Source: Pseudomonas berkeleyensis (GTDB lineage: Bacteria > Pseudomonadota > Gammaproteobacteria > Pseudomonadales > Pseudomonadaceae). From it: 64,000 nt of DNA. The translations under genes and the position numbers were made by a program. Positions 1-9,383 of the stretch are shown piece by piece; within the stretch, counting starts at the first letter, position 1, and the number at the start of each line of letters is the position of its first letter. The notes below the pieces were generated by a model. It had not been told where the DNA came from. It was given only the letters and a program-made list of their open reading frames with translations, and ran no database searches. The stretch spans positions 1,426,001 through 1,490,000 of the forward strand of contig NZ_CP059139.1 of the NCBI RefSeq assembly GCF_014109765.1. The letters are read 5' to 3'.

Positions 1-1356
1 TTGAGTAAGCTGGACGATCTGCTGGCAGGCCTGCAGAAAGCGCGGGTTGAGCTTCATGGTGGTGGCGGCGATGGCGATGGCCACCTCGTCACCGTCGTAA
101 CGCTCGGGCAGTGAAAGCTCCACGGGGATGGCCGAGGGGCGGTAGGGTTGGCCGTCGCTGGGCAGCAGAAGCAGCTTCTCGTCGAAACAGGCCGGATCAC
201 CGACGAAATCCTCTTCGACGCTGATGTAGTCGATATGCCGCGAGCCGGTAGTCGCCGGGTGCCCCAGTGCAGCGACTTGCAACGGTGCCAAACGTAGGTT
301 GGCGAGAAACAGGGTGAGCGGGAACATGCCCACGCTGGGCATGTACAGCACCTGCGGTTGCAGCTCGGCGGTCAGCTCACGCACCTGGCGTACGCAGGCC
401 AGCAGATCGTTCGGTGCGCTCAGCTCGGTGAACGCGTCGAACACCGTGCGTCCCAGATCGTCGACGTTGCTGGCATAGCCCACGGCATGCAGGTCGAAGT
501 GCTGCCGAGCGGCTTCGAGCGTTCTGGAGTGGGTGCGGTAGATCGAATGGCCACCGGAGAACCACTCCAGCACCACCAGCATCTTGCGCTTGCCGGAGGC
601 AGTGCGAGGTGCGGTCACCGGCAGCGAGTCGATGCCGTTGTGCGCCAGTTTGCGTTCGACCAGGCGGCAGATGGAGCGCTTGATGCGATGGCGCTGTGGC
701 AGGTCGGCGTAACTGCAGTGCATGTAGACGTCATGAATGATCGCCACCGGCAACTGATCCAGGCTATCGAGGCTGTCCAGTCGTTCCGGCAGCCAGGCCA
801 GCAGTGCCTCACGCTTGGAATGCGCGGCGGGTGTACCGAGAAAGCGCGGTGATAGCAGCGCCATGCACAGCGCCACGGTCAGGGTGCGGTTCTGTTGCCA
901 GAGCAGTTCCACGTCCAGCGGCAGCTGCGACTCGGACGAATAGAGCACGCAGAACTTCACCAGCTCTGTCGGCGCCACTTCGAACCGGCCGTCTTCACCG
1001 CCATACAGGTTGAGCGCGCGCAGGATATGGTCGGCGTTGACGAAGGCGCTGGCGGCGAACAGCGAGGACAGCCAGCGCTGGAAGTTGATCAGTTGATCGA
1101 AACCGGTGGGGCTGATCTGGAAGCCGGGGTCGGAAAACAGCGTGGTGATCGCGCTGGTGATGCGCGTCAGTACATGGGCTTCGAGATCCGCCGCGGAAAT
1201 CGCCGGCGATACCGAGAGCACGAACTGGCCGGAAAGCTTGCCGTAGTGGCGGTCGATGATCAGCAGCAGGCGGATCAGCTCGCGTGCGGCCGCCTCATGC
1301 TGGCGCGAGTAGCAGAGCTGCTCGAAGTGTTCGAGGGAAAACTTCTCGTCGGTCAT
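1..1356 (-). CDS. HMW1C-family cytoplasmic N-glycosyltransferase (GT41), partial
   Basis: This open frame runs off the left edge after 452 codons; the family is about 620 residues, so roughly the last quarter is missing. It resembles Actinobacillus/Haemophilus HMW1C (NGT), which transfers glucose or galactose from UDP-sugar to Asn of N-X-S/T in the cytoplasm. Recognised family blocks, in order, are AITTLFSDP, QRWL, PFVNADHIL, KFCVLY, SPRFLGT, IHDVYMHCSY, HSIYRTHS, YMPSVGM, LAPLQVAALGHPATT and TTMKLNPRFL. The catalytic-domain blocks beyond the last one lie outside the window. It follows the TpsA exoprotein gene, 58 bp downstream, so that protein is its likely substrate. The start is ATG at 1356 with AAGG eight bases upstream. 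Family assignment is strong; sugar specificity is unknown. Confidence 0.9.
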   Translation of the reverse strand, partial: MTDEKFSLEHFEQLCYSRQHEAAARELIRLLLIIDRHYGKLSGQFVLSVSPAISAADLEAHVLTRITSAITTLFSDPGFQISPTGFDQLINFQRWLSSLFAASAFVNADHILRALNLYGGEDGRFEVAPTELVKFCVLYSSESQLPLDVELLWQQNRTLTVALCMALLSPRFLGTPAAHSKREALLAWLPERLDSLDSLDQLPVAIIHDVYMHCSYADLPQRHRIKRSICRLVERKLAHNGIDSLPVTAPRTASGKRKMLVVLEWFSGGHSIYRTHSRTLEAARQHFDLHAVGYASNVDDLGRTVFDAFTELSAPNDLLACVRQVRELTAELQPQVLYMPSVGMFPLTLFLANLRLAPLQVAALGHPATTGSRHIDYISVEEDFVGDPACFDEKLLLLPSDGQPYRPSAIPVELSLPERYDGDEVAIAIAATTMKLNPRFLQACQQIVQLTQ

Positions 1357-1381
1357 GGCCTGGCCTTGTTGCGTATGGGCG

Positions 1382-1406
1382 GGCGCGACGTGGATGGCGT
1401 CGCGCC
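1382..1406 (-). promoter_or_regulatory. Intercistronic hairpin between tpsA and the glycosyltransferase gene
   Basis: A perfect 9-bp inverted repeat (GGCGCGACG with CGTCGCGCC, 7-base loop) fills most of the 58-bp gap between the exoprotein stop and the glycosyltransferase start. There is no T-run, so it is not a clear intrinsic terminator. It could stabilise or process the upstream message and lower expression of the enzyme relative to the adhesin; that role is inference. Confidence 0.45.
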
Positions 1407-1414
1407 GCGCCTGT

Positions 1415-4400
1415 TCAGTTTTCGCTGGGTGCCGCTGCCTGCAACTGCGACAGATCCAGATCGATCAGGTCGATACGCGGTGCCAGCGGTGTCTGCCGGT
1501 AGTCAGGATACAGAACCTGGCTCCAGGCGCTGCCGGCGATCTGCTGTTGCAGATGTCTACGCGTCGCCTCGCCATCGCTGCCGAGGATGCTGGCATTGAT
1601 CAGTCCGCCGAGGCGATAGACCACCGCGCCACTGCCGCTGGCACCGATGCTGGTGTTGTCGCTGTCGTTGGCAATGTAGGTGCCGCCAGGTGCCTGCGCA
1701 TCGATCAGCAGGATGCCGTTCTGGACGCCAAGGCGGTTGTTGCCGCTGACGAAGTTCAGCGCCGTGCCGCCGCGGCTGAAGGCTTCCAGGGTCAGGTTGC
1801 CGCCAGCGCCGGTCAGCAGGCTGTTGCTGCCGCTGCTGGTGCCGTTGAAGGTGATGCCACTGGCGCCATTTTCACCACGACCACTGACCTTGATATCACC
1901 ACTGGCCGAACTCAGCGAGATGCTGTTCGAGCCGCTGCGTATGAACACCCCGCTGGCCTCGCTGCCGCCGTCAGTGCGACCGTTGAGGCTGATGTCACCG
2001 CTGTTGCTGGCGATGGTCACCGAGCTGCCATTGCTGGACGGGTAGAAATGGATGCCGTTGCCCGTTCGCGAATAGCCGTCGAGGCTGATCGAGCCGCTGC
2101 CGGTGGCACGCAATTCGGTTTGCCCGGTGAGCACGCTGAGGCCGTTGGCATTGTCGGCCTGGCCAGTGATGCTGAGTTTGCCGTTCTCCACGCTGAGCAG
2201 GTTGTTGCCGTTGCTGTAGAAGTCCACGCCATCGCCCGAGCCGGTCGAGCGGCCGATCAGGGTGACGTTGCCATTACCGGTGGTCTGGATGATGTTGGTC
2301 ACGCTGAGCAGGGCGATGCCGTGATCCAGCTCGCTGGTGTCAGGCGAGTGGAAGTGGCCGTCGAGCAGGATGTTGCCGCCCTGCGAGGCGATGCGGTTGG
2401 TCGAGGCCTGGCCGCTGCCGCCGAGGGCGATGGCGTCGGAGGTGCCCACGCTGTCACCACGCAGGGTGATGTCGCCGGTCTGGGTGGTGATGCTGACGCC
2501 CTGCGAGCTGCCGCTGGAGTTGAGGAAGATGCCGTAGCCACCGAAGCTGCTGGTGCTGTTGCCGTTGATCTGGATGTCGCCAGTGGTGGTCGACAGCTCG
2601 ATGGCGGCGCCGCTGCCGGAGGGCGCGAGGTCGACGCCACGACCGGAGATGCTGTTGCCTTCCAGCGTCAGGTTGCCGCTCTGGGTGCCGACGCGAATCG
2701 CGGAGTTGCTGCCGCTGGCATCCAGGAACAATGCGCGGAACGAGCCGCTGCCGGTGTTGATCACGCTGTTGTCGGCGGCCAGGCGCACATTGCCGGCAGT
2801 ACTGGCGATGTTGATGTTGCTGCCACTGCCGGCGGTGATCAGGCCCAGCGAAGGCGTGGTGCCGCCGGAGCTGTTGCCTTCGACGGTGATGTCGCCGTCG
2901 CTGAGCAGGTTGATCGAGGCCCCGGCACCGGTGACGTTGAGTACCGTGCCATAGCTGCCGCCACTGTCGCCGGCCAGCACGATCCTGCCGGAGGCACTGG
3001 CGGTCAGGTTGATCGCACCATCGCCTGCGGCCGCCAGGTACAGCGCGCGGCCACTCTGGCTGTTGGCTTTGACCGTCAGGGTGCCGCTGCCGACACCGAT
3101 GTTCTGCGTCGAGCTGCTGCCGGTGGAGCAGATCAGCACGCCGAAGCCGGAGACGGCATTGCCACTGAGGGTGACGTTGCCCGAGCCGCTGGCAGCGATG
3201 GTGTTGCTGGTGCTGAACAGACGCGTGCCGTTGCCCGAACCCAGGTTGTCGGCGCTGATGTCGATGGAGCCAGCGCCCTCGGTCAGCAGGTTGCTGCCGC
3301 CATGCAGGATGAACGCATCACCGGTGCCGCTGCTGCTGGCCTGCACGGCGGTGATGTTGATATCGCCGCCGCCTGCATCGATGGTGCTGGCGGAGATGTT
3401 CATCGCGGTAGCGCTGGAGCCGGCAGCGAGGCTGGCAGAGGTGGCGCCGCGAATGGTGACGTCGCCGCCGTTGGTGTCGATCAGGCTGGAGCGGATCAAC
3501 ACCCCGGTGCCGCTGCTGACGTTGGTGCTGGCGAACGAGCCGCTCGGGTCGACCGCGCCGCTGATGGTCAGGTCGCCACCGTTGGTGCGGATGGTCGCGT
3601 TGTTCAGCGCCACCGAGCCGTTGCCGCTGTTATTGAAGTTCGACAGCAGCGACACGTTCAGCGTCGCGCCATCGGCGTGGGTGATGCTGGTGCCGGTCAT
3701 GTTGACGTTACGGTGGGCGATCAGCGTCAGGCTGGCGTTGCCCTGCGCCTGGACGTTGTCCAACACGTTGATGTCGCCGGAAGTGCCTGGGCCGGACGAG
3801 GTCTGCACGATGATGTTGGCACCCTCGCTCAGGGACGCATTGAGCGTGGCCGAGCTGAGCGTCGAGCTGCCGCCGGCGTTGGGGGTAAACGGGCTTTCGC
3901 TGGAGGTGCCGGAGCTGGCGCCGCTGGTGATATTGATGTTGTACGGGTCGAGCAGCCAGGTGCCGCCCTTGCCGGAAGCGGCGCTGAGGTTGACGCGGCC
4001 GGTGGCATCCAGGGCATGAGCTGAGGTTTCCACGAACCCGCCATTACCGCCTTCGCCACCGCCGATGACGCTGATATTGCCGTGGAACTGAGTGCTGTCG
4101 GTGGCCCAGAGAATGACCTTGCCGCCATCGCCACTGTTGAGCGCGTCGGCCTCGATGCGCGCGTCCTTGCCCATATGGGTGGCACTGGCGTGCTGCAACG
4201 GGCCAGTGCCCTGGTAGTCGCCGCCGAGCAGCACGGTGCCGCCGCCGGCATCGCCGCTTGCGTCGATACGCGCATCGTCGAACAGGCCGACGTATTCGCC
4301 GGTCATGGTCACTTCGCCGCCGCGTTCGCCGGCATTGCGGCCGGAGACGTCGAGCACGCCGCTGCTGGCCACCACGCCGCTGTCGCCGCCGTCGAGGACG

Positions 4401-5248
4401 ATACGGCCATTGCGTTGCTGCAGGCTGCTGGCCTCGATCACGCCTTCGTTGTTGACCACCTTGCTGAGCATGGCGTCGCTGGCGCGGGCGCTCATGATCA
4501 CGGTGCCGCCGTTGGCTTGCAGCAGGCCCTGGTTGACCACGCTGGCATCGATGACGGCCTCGTCGACCTGCATGTTGATCAGGCCGTCGCCGTGGTAGTC
4601 GAGGGTGATTTTCTCGCCGCCGCCGAGCACCACCGAGCCCATCTTCGCGACCACGGTACCTTCGTTGCGTACCTGGGCGCCGAGCAGGGCGACGCTGCCT
4701 CCATCTGCCGCACGGATGGTGCCTTGGTTGATCACCGCACCGCCTGCGCCCTTGCCATCGAACTGCAGGCGCCCGGCCATGAAATCGTTATCGGCGATGT
4801 CCAGGGCACTGGCCACCAGTCCGCCGACGTTGACCGCGGCGCTGCTGCCGAACAGCACACCAGTAGGGTTGATCAGATAGACCTGACCGTTGGCATTGAT
4901 CTGACCCATGATCTGCGAGGCGTCGCTGGACAGCACGCGGTTGAGCGCCACCGACGAGGCGCCCGGCTGGTGAAAATTCACCGTGGCATCACGGCCGACA
5001 TTGAAGGTGTCCCAGGTGGCGATCAGCTTCTGGCTGTTCTGGTTCACATCCAGCACATTTCCGGACTGGCTGATGCTGCCGCTACCAGCGGTGATCTGGC
5101 CGTTGCTGGGCAGGGCGTTGTTGTCCAGCGCCATGGCGTGCAGCGGCATCAGGCCGTGCATCACGCACAGCACGGCGTAGCTCAGCGGCTTGAGAGAAGG
5201 CAGTTGCGGACGACGGCCGCGACGGGCGTTTTTATTGTTCACGGTCAT
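1415..5248 (-). CDS. TpsA-type filamentous-haemagglutinin/HMW-like secreted exoprotein
   Basis: This 1277-residue protein has a long basic N-region and hydrophobic stretch (about residues 20-40, ending AMA), then a TPS secretion domain with blocks such as NPTGVLFG and VGGLVASALDI. The remainder is Gly/Ser/Asn-rich with imperfect repeats of the form G-N/D-V/I-T-L-x-G, as expected of a right-handed beta-helix. By eye it has about 28 N-X-S/T sequons, the first at Asn391; none are in the first 390 residues. Only two cysteines are evident, neither near the C-terminus, so an HMW1-like C-terminal disulfide tether is not apparent. The ATG follows the tpsB stop by 4 bp, with GGAG between the two, implying coupled translation. 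It is probably an adhesin; its ligand is unknown. Confidence 0.93.
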   Translation of the reverse strand: MTVNNKNARRGRRPQLPSLKPLSYAVLCVMHGLMPLHAMALDNNALPSNGQITAGSGSISQSGNVLDVNQNSQKLIATWDTFNVGRDATVNFHQPGASSVALNRVLSSDASQIMGQINANGQVYLINPTGVLFGSSAAVNVGGLVASALDIADNDFMAGRLQFDGKGAGGAVINQGTIRAADGGSVALLGAQVRNEGTVVAKMGSVVLGGGEKITLDYHGDGLINMQVDEAVIDASVVNQGLLQANGGTVIMSARASDAMLSKVVNNEGVIEASSLQQRNGRIVLDGGDSGVVASSGVLDVSGRNAGERGGEVTMTGEYVGLFDDARIDASGDAGGGTVLLGGDYQGTGPLQHASATHMGKDARIEADALNSGDGGKVILWATDSTQFHGNISVIGGGEGGNGGFVETSAHALDATGRVNLSAASGKGGTWLLDPYNINITSGASSGTSSESPFTPNAGGSSTLSSATLNASLSEGANIIVQTSSGPGTSGDINVLDNVQAQGNASLTLIAHRNVNMTGTSITHADGATLNVSLLSNFNNSGNGSVALNNATIRTNGGDLTISGAVDPSGSFASTNVSSGTGVLIRSSLIDTNGGDVTIRGATSASLAAGSSATAMNISASTIDAGGGDINITAVQASSSGTGDAFILHGGSNLLTEGAGSIDISADNLGSGNGTRLFSTSNTIAASGSGNVTLSGNAVSGFGVLICSTGSSSTQNIGVGSGTLTVKANSQSGRALYLAAAGDGAINLTASASGRIVLAGDSGGSYGTVLNVTGAGASINLLSDGDITVEGNSSGGTTPSLGLITAGSGSNINIASTAGNVRLAADNSVINTGSGSFRALFLDASGSNSAIRVGTQSGNLTLEGNSISGRGVDLAPSGSGAAIELSTTTGDIQINGNSTSSFGGYGIFLNSSGSSQGVSITTQTGDITLRGDSVGTSDAIALGGSGQASTNRIASQGGNILLDGHFHSPDTSELDHGIALLSVTNIIQTTGNGNVTLIGRSTGSGDGVDFYSNGNNLLSVENGKLSITGQADNANGLSVLTGQTELRATGSGSISLDGYSRTGNGIHFYPSSNGSSVTIASNSGDISLNGRTDGGSEASGVFIRSGSNSISLSSASGDIKVSGRGENGASGITFNGTSSGSNSLLTGAGGNLTLEAFSRGGTALNFVSGNNRLGVQNGILLIDAQAPGGTYIANDSDNTSIGASGSGAVVYRLGGLINASILGSDGEATRRHLQQQIAGSAWSQVLYPDYRQTPLAPRIDLIDLDLSQLQAAAPSEN

Positions 5249-5252
5249 CTCC

Positions 5253-8200
5253 TCAGAACGAATAGTTGAAGCCGGTGCCGATGGCGTTGATGGTGGTGCC
5301 TACTCCTGGCGAGTAGCCGCTGGCAGCGTAAGCGCCGGCCACGGCGAAGTTGTAGTTCGAAAGCGAGGTGTTCTTCAGTAGCACGTAGTGGGCGAACACC
5401 TCGGTGTTGCGGGTGAAACGATAGCCGACGCCCAGGGCGTACTGGCGCGCACCCATGCCACTGGTGTCGCACTCGATCCCGCTGGCGGAGATCATCGAAC
5501 ACTCGCCAGACAGTGCGCGGGCATAGCTGGCGCGCAGGCGCCAGGCGCCGATGCGGTGGCTGACGCCGAGCATGTAGGCGCGGCGGCGGTATTCGGAGAG
5601 GTCGCTGAAGCTGACGCTGTTGTTGATCACGTCGTCTTCGGAGTAGTAGAGCTCGTCAGCCACCAGCGACAGCTGGGTGTTGCCGAAGCGGTAACCCAGG
5701 CCGAAGCGGAAACTGTAGTCGTTCGACGACGTGCCCTCGGTGACGTGGGTGTTGCTGCCCACGCCGCGGGCGTTACGCCCCAGGTTGGCGATACCGAAGT
5801 AGTTGACGTGGCGTTCGGCGGCGGCGACCGCGGTGAAGCCGCCGTTCTTGTAGGTGACGCTGCCACCGTAGATGTAGCCCCGGTCGACGTCTTCTGCTGC
5901 TCGCATGCCGTTGTTGGAGTAAGCCAGTTTGACCTGCAGGCCGTGCCACTCCGGTGACCACCAGGCGACCACGCCGGACTGGCGACGGTTGAAGGCGGCA
6001 TCGGAGTTGACGCTTTCGTCGGCCTGGCTGAGCGGGCCGGACACGTTGCTGGCCAGGCTGCTGTTGAAACCGGGCGAGCCGATGATGTTGTAGTAGGCCG
6101 CGCTGGTCTTGCCGAAGAACGGGTCGAGGCTGGTGGTGCTCTCCTTCAGCGGCATGTCCCAGACGCCGTAGAGCAGGGTGCCGAAGCGATCGTCATCGAG
6201 CGCTACGCCGGAGTTGCGTAGGCGCGTGTTGGGCGAGATCGACAGCGGAGCGCTGTCGTCGCCGCTCAGGGTGTAGTTCACCGAGATGCCGTATTCCAGC
6301 TGCCACAGAAAACGCGTGTCGTCGTTGATCGGGATGCCAGCGTGGGCACCGATGTAGGAGACGTTGTCGCGAGCACGCCAGTAGCTGGACATGTTGCGGC
6401 CATTGGCCGTGGCCAGCTTGCTCTGGTCAGCCGGGGAGGCACGGGAGGAGTCACGGCGGTCGATGTATTCCGGCACCAGGCCGAGCGATCCGTATAGCAC
6501 CAGCTCGGTGGTCTTGCTACGGAAGTCCTCGCGGCTGCCGACGTCCTTGGCCAGGCCGGCGAAGGCCTGTGGTGTGCCGGTGACCGATAGCCAGAAGCGC
6601 TTGTTGTCGCGCTCGTCGCTGATCGGGTCGTCGCCTGGCGAGAAGGCCAGGCTGGCATTCATCACCAGGTCGCGGTGATAGACGTTCAGGCCCACACCGT
6701 AGCCGTAGCGGGTCAGGTGATTCTCGCTGTCGTCCCAGGGGTTCTTGTTCACCCGCACCCGGCCGCCATCGGCGAACAGGGTGGCTTCGGCAATGGCACC
6801 ATAATAGCGGCCGAGGTATTTGCGCAGCTCCAGGCGACCGAGCAGGCCTTCATCGCCTGCGGCTTCGCCGACCGGATAGGCGCGCACGCCATTGGGGCCG
6901 CCGAGGCTGAATTTCTCCGAGGCATCGAGGTTCTTGTCCGCCCACTGGCCGCTGAGAGAGGCGAACAGTGAGTAGCCACCGCCCAGCTCCTGCAAGCGGC
7001 TGAATGCCAGGTTGGCCTTGCGATAACGGCCGGCGGCATTGGCGGTCAGTTGGTCGAGGGCTTCATCGAGCGGGGTGTCCTTGTTCAGCTTGCCGATGCC
7101 ATAGGCCAGGCTCCAGCGGTTGCTGCCGGCCCAGTCGTCACGCCAGTCGCCATAAAGCGTGGCACTGCGGAACACGGCGGATTTCTTCACCGCGAAGGCG
7201 CCGGCTTCGTCCTCGAAATGACGATGCTCTTCGGCCAGGTTGAACGAGATGTTGGCATCGCGGCTACGCAGCAGCGAGCTGTCGAGAAACACCGAAGAAA
7301 CGATGGCGGTACCGCTGGCGTCAGCGGTCTTCAGGCTCTTGCCGATGGCGTATTCCATCTCCGCGTAGTTGGCGCCCAGGGTGACACCACTGGCGCCCAG
7401 CGGCTGGCGATAACCGAGGCCGCGAATCTCCAGGCCTTCGAAACTGTTCTGGCCATTGAAGAACAGGCTTTCGCCGAAGCCGAAGGCGTCGTTGAGGCTG
7501 ACGTTGCTGGTGACCCGGTTGGAGCCGGTGTAGTAGTTGCCGTGGTTGTCGAAGCTGACGCGGCCCGTCCAGGCAGTCATCTCGCTGAGCTTGAGGACGA
7601 TGTCGGATGCGCCCGGCTCGCGCGACGGTTGCAGCACGGCGCGCACCGAAACCCCGGCGATATCGGACAGGCGCAGCAGCACGCGCTCCAGATCGGCCTC
7701 GCGGATCACGCTGCCGCTGGGAATGGCGTCGACAAAGCTCTGTTGCATGCCTGGACGCAGGCGCACGTTGGGCTCGGGTTCGGCGCGCACGGTGCCGACG
7801 CGACCTTCCTGCACGCCGATGGTAACCACGCCCTCGCTGATTTCCTGGGCGGGCAGATAGGCGCGGGCGACCAGATAGCCACGGCTGCGATACAGCTCGG
7901 TGACGCGCCCAGCCGCCTCACGCAGGCCGGCGAGATTCAGCTCTCGACCGGCATAGGGGGCAAGCTCCTGCAGCAGGCGCGACTCACTGATCTCACGGTT
8001 ACCGGTGAGCTTGAACGCATTCACGCGAAAGGCGGCAGAGGCCTGCTCGGCCGGGTTTGCAGCCTGGCTGCGGTCATCCTGAGCTTCGATGCGCACATTG
8101 CCACGCGGCGCATCCTGGGCGCGTTCGGCCGGGCGCAGAATGTCGCGGTTGTTGTCGAACAGCGTGCCGGCGGAGGGCAGGGGTTCGGCTTGAGCCTGGG

Positions 8201-8285
8201 CAGCGAGGATCGCCGCGGCCAGCAGGGTCAGATTGCGCGGGTGCAGCACCCGGCGTACCTGGGCGGAGGTGAAGGTCGAAGTCAT
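5253..8285 (-). CDS. TpsB outer-membrane transporter fused to a C-terminal porin-like barrel
   Basis: This 1010-residue protein is nearly twice the usual TpsB size (550-600). Residues 1-33 look like a signal peptide ending AQA. POTRA domains follow (about 85-235), then an FhaC/ShlB-type barrel with the L6-loop motif GGPNGVRAYP near residues 462-471. That barrel appears to end at Phe575 (WLSVTGTPQAF), a typical beta-signal. After a short linker, a second segment from about residue 593 starts ELVLYGSLGLVPEY and continues like a general porin of the Porin_4 type, with RFGTLLYGVWD resembling the porin FGTLxLGR block and a final GTGFNYSF. TpsB would export the TpsA encoded next to it. The fusion is continuous in frame; its function is unknown. 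Confidence 0.9.
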   Translation of the reverse strand: MTSTFTSAQVRRVLHPRNLTLLAAAILAAQAQAEPLPSAGTLFDNNRDILRPAERAQDAPRGNVRIEAQDDRSQAANPAEQASAAFRVNAFKLTGNREISESRLLQELAPYAGRELNLAGLREAAGRVTELYRSRGYLVARAYLPAQEISEGVVTIGVQEGRVGTVRAEPEPNVRLRPGMQQSFVDAIPSGSVIREADLERVLLRLSDIAGVSVRAVLQPSREPGASDIVLKLSEMTAWTGRVSFDNHGNYYTGSNRVTSNVSLNDAFGFGESLFFNGQNSFEGLEIRGLGYRQPLGASGVTLGANYAEMEYAIGKSLKTADASGTAIVSSVFLDSSLLRSRDANISFNLAEEHRHFEDEAGAFAVKKSAVFRSATLYGDWRDDWAGSNRWSLAYGIGKLNKDTPLDEALDQLTANAAGRYRKANLAFSRLQELGGGYSLFASLSGQWADKNLDASEKFSLGGPNGVRAYPVGEAAGDEGLLGRLELRKYLGRYYGAIAEATLFADGGRVRVNKNPWDDSENHLTRYGYGVGLNVYHRDLVMNASLAFSPGDDPISDERDNKRFWLSVTGTPQAFAGLAKDVGSREDFRSKTTELVLYGSLGLVPEYIDRRDSSRASPADQSKLATANGRNMSSYWRARDNVSYIGAHAGIPINDDTRFLWQLEYGISVNYTLSGDDSAPLSISPNTRLRNSGVALDDDRFGTLLYGVWDMPLKESTTSLDPFFGKTSAAYYNIIGSPGFNSSLASNVSGPLSQADESVNSDAAFNRRQSGVVAWWSPEWHGLQVKLAYSNNGMRAAEDVDRGYIYGGSVTYKNGGFTAVAAAERHVNYFGIANLGRNARGVGSNTHVTEGTSSNDYSFRFGLGYRFGNTQLSLVADELYYSEDDVINNSVSFSDLSEYRRRAYMLGVSHRIGAWRLRASYARALSGECSMISASGIECDTSGMGARQYALGVGYRFTRNTEVFAHYVLLKNTSLSNYNFAVAGAYAASGYSPGVGTTINAIGTGFNYSF

Positions 8286-8327
8286 GGCAAGCTCGTTGTT
8301 GTTTTTGTGAGTCGGGCAGACGAGGTA

Positions 8328-9383
8328 TCAGCGTTTCGGGAACAGCGTGTCGGCGACGATTTCCGTGGCCAGCAAACGGGCCGCGTTGTGGCCGATACCG
8401 GCGACCGTGATCTGTGGGTGATGGATCGGCACCCCCCACTTGCTGGAAAGGAAGGCCTCGTAGCGCAGGTAATTGAGCTGGCGCTCGACCCGATGTGCGC
8501 CCTGCATGTTGGCGCCGCAGGTGCGATCCAGTACGCGGTGCCACGGGTCGTTGTCGCGCTCACCGACCATGAAGGTCACGTCGCGAGCGGCGTAACGGCG
8601 AAACAGCTGCTCGGCGCCGAGGTTCTGCCGGGTCAGATAGAAGGGCGCGCGATCCAGGCCATAGCGATAGCGGCTGAAGCTCGGGCACATGACTGTGCGC
8701 ACAGGCTTGAACGAACCATCCTGCAGGCGGCTGTCTTCGATGTAGACATAGGAAGACGGAGCGGAAATGACGTAGCGAACCTTGATTCCGGTAGTGGCGA
8801 GGCGCTCGTCACCATCGCCGAGGATGCTGTAGCGCTGCATCAGCTGGCCACCGGCGGAGTGGCCGATCAGCACGATCTCCTGCATGGCGGGAAAACGCTG
8901 CCGGTCTGCCAGATACAGCAGCAGATCATCCAGTACGGCGAAGGCGTCGATACCGCGGCGACCTTTACTCGATGCTGTGCCGTGCATCCATTTGTCACGT
9001 GCCCATAGCGGCATGTCGCTACCGGCGCGGCTGTCCTCGGCGGTGAGGAAATTCAATGACAGCAGCAGGGTGTCGTTGGCGTCGAATCCGGCTTTCTTCA
9101 GCAGGCTCTGGCCGTATTGGTAGTAGTCGTCGGCGTTACGACGCACACCGTGAACCACCACCACGGCACGCGAGGTCGGGCTGGCGCTATTCAGGTCGGT
9201 ATTGGCGAAGGCGAGGAAGTTGTAGGGCTCGTTCTGGCCCAGGCGCAGCAGTTGCGGGTTGGCGTTGGCGAGGCCGCAGTACAAGGCGCTGGTCAGCAGG
9301 GCGATGGCCAGGACGGCCTGTCTGCGGAGGTTCGGGCCTTGCTTGAGCAGAGAACCCAGGGGCCAGAGAACGTCGTACGGCAT
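8328..9383 (-). CDS. Exported alpha/beta hydrolase, first gene of the TPS operon
   Basis: I chose ATG 9383 because GAGGTGG lies just upstream, giving 351 residues; a longer frame reaches 9419. A hydrophobic segment followed by ANA suggests a signal peptide. The fold markers are VVVVHG (oxyanion strand), the nucleophile elbow GHSAGG and a late GIGHNA that could hold the catalytic His. The substrate is not predictable; an esterase or peptidase role in the periplasm is possible. It sits 42 bp ahead of tpsB, so it is likely cotranscribed with the secretion system. A truncated relative is encoded at 11491-12078. The general class is confident, the function is not. Confidence 0.82.
   Translation of the reverse strand: MPYDVLWPLGSLLKQGPNLRRQAVLAIALLTSALYCGLANANPQLLRLGQNEPYNFLAFANTDLNSASPTSRAVVVVHGVRRNADDYYQYGQSLLKKAGFDANDTLLLSLNFLTAEDSRAGSDMPLWARDKWMHGTASSKGRRGIDAFAVLDDLLLYLADRQRFPAMQEIVLIGHSAGGQLMQRYSILGDGDERLATTGIKVRYVISAPSSYVYIEDSRLQDGSFKPVRTVMCPSFSRYRYGLDRAPFYLTRQNLGAEQLFRRYAARDVTFMVGERDNDPWHRVLDRTCGANMQGAHRVERQLNYLRYEAFLSSKWGVPIHHPQITVAGIGHNAARLLATEIVADTLFPKR

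Noticed and set aside
1355..5269. Long plus-strand open frames (889 and 395 residues) opposite the TpsA gene
   Set aside because: They are antisense to a well-supported exoprotein; their Ala/Gly/Val/Asp-rich sequence mirrors its repetitive codons, and they have no domain or ribosome site.
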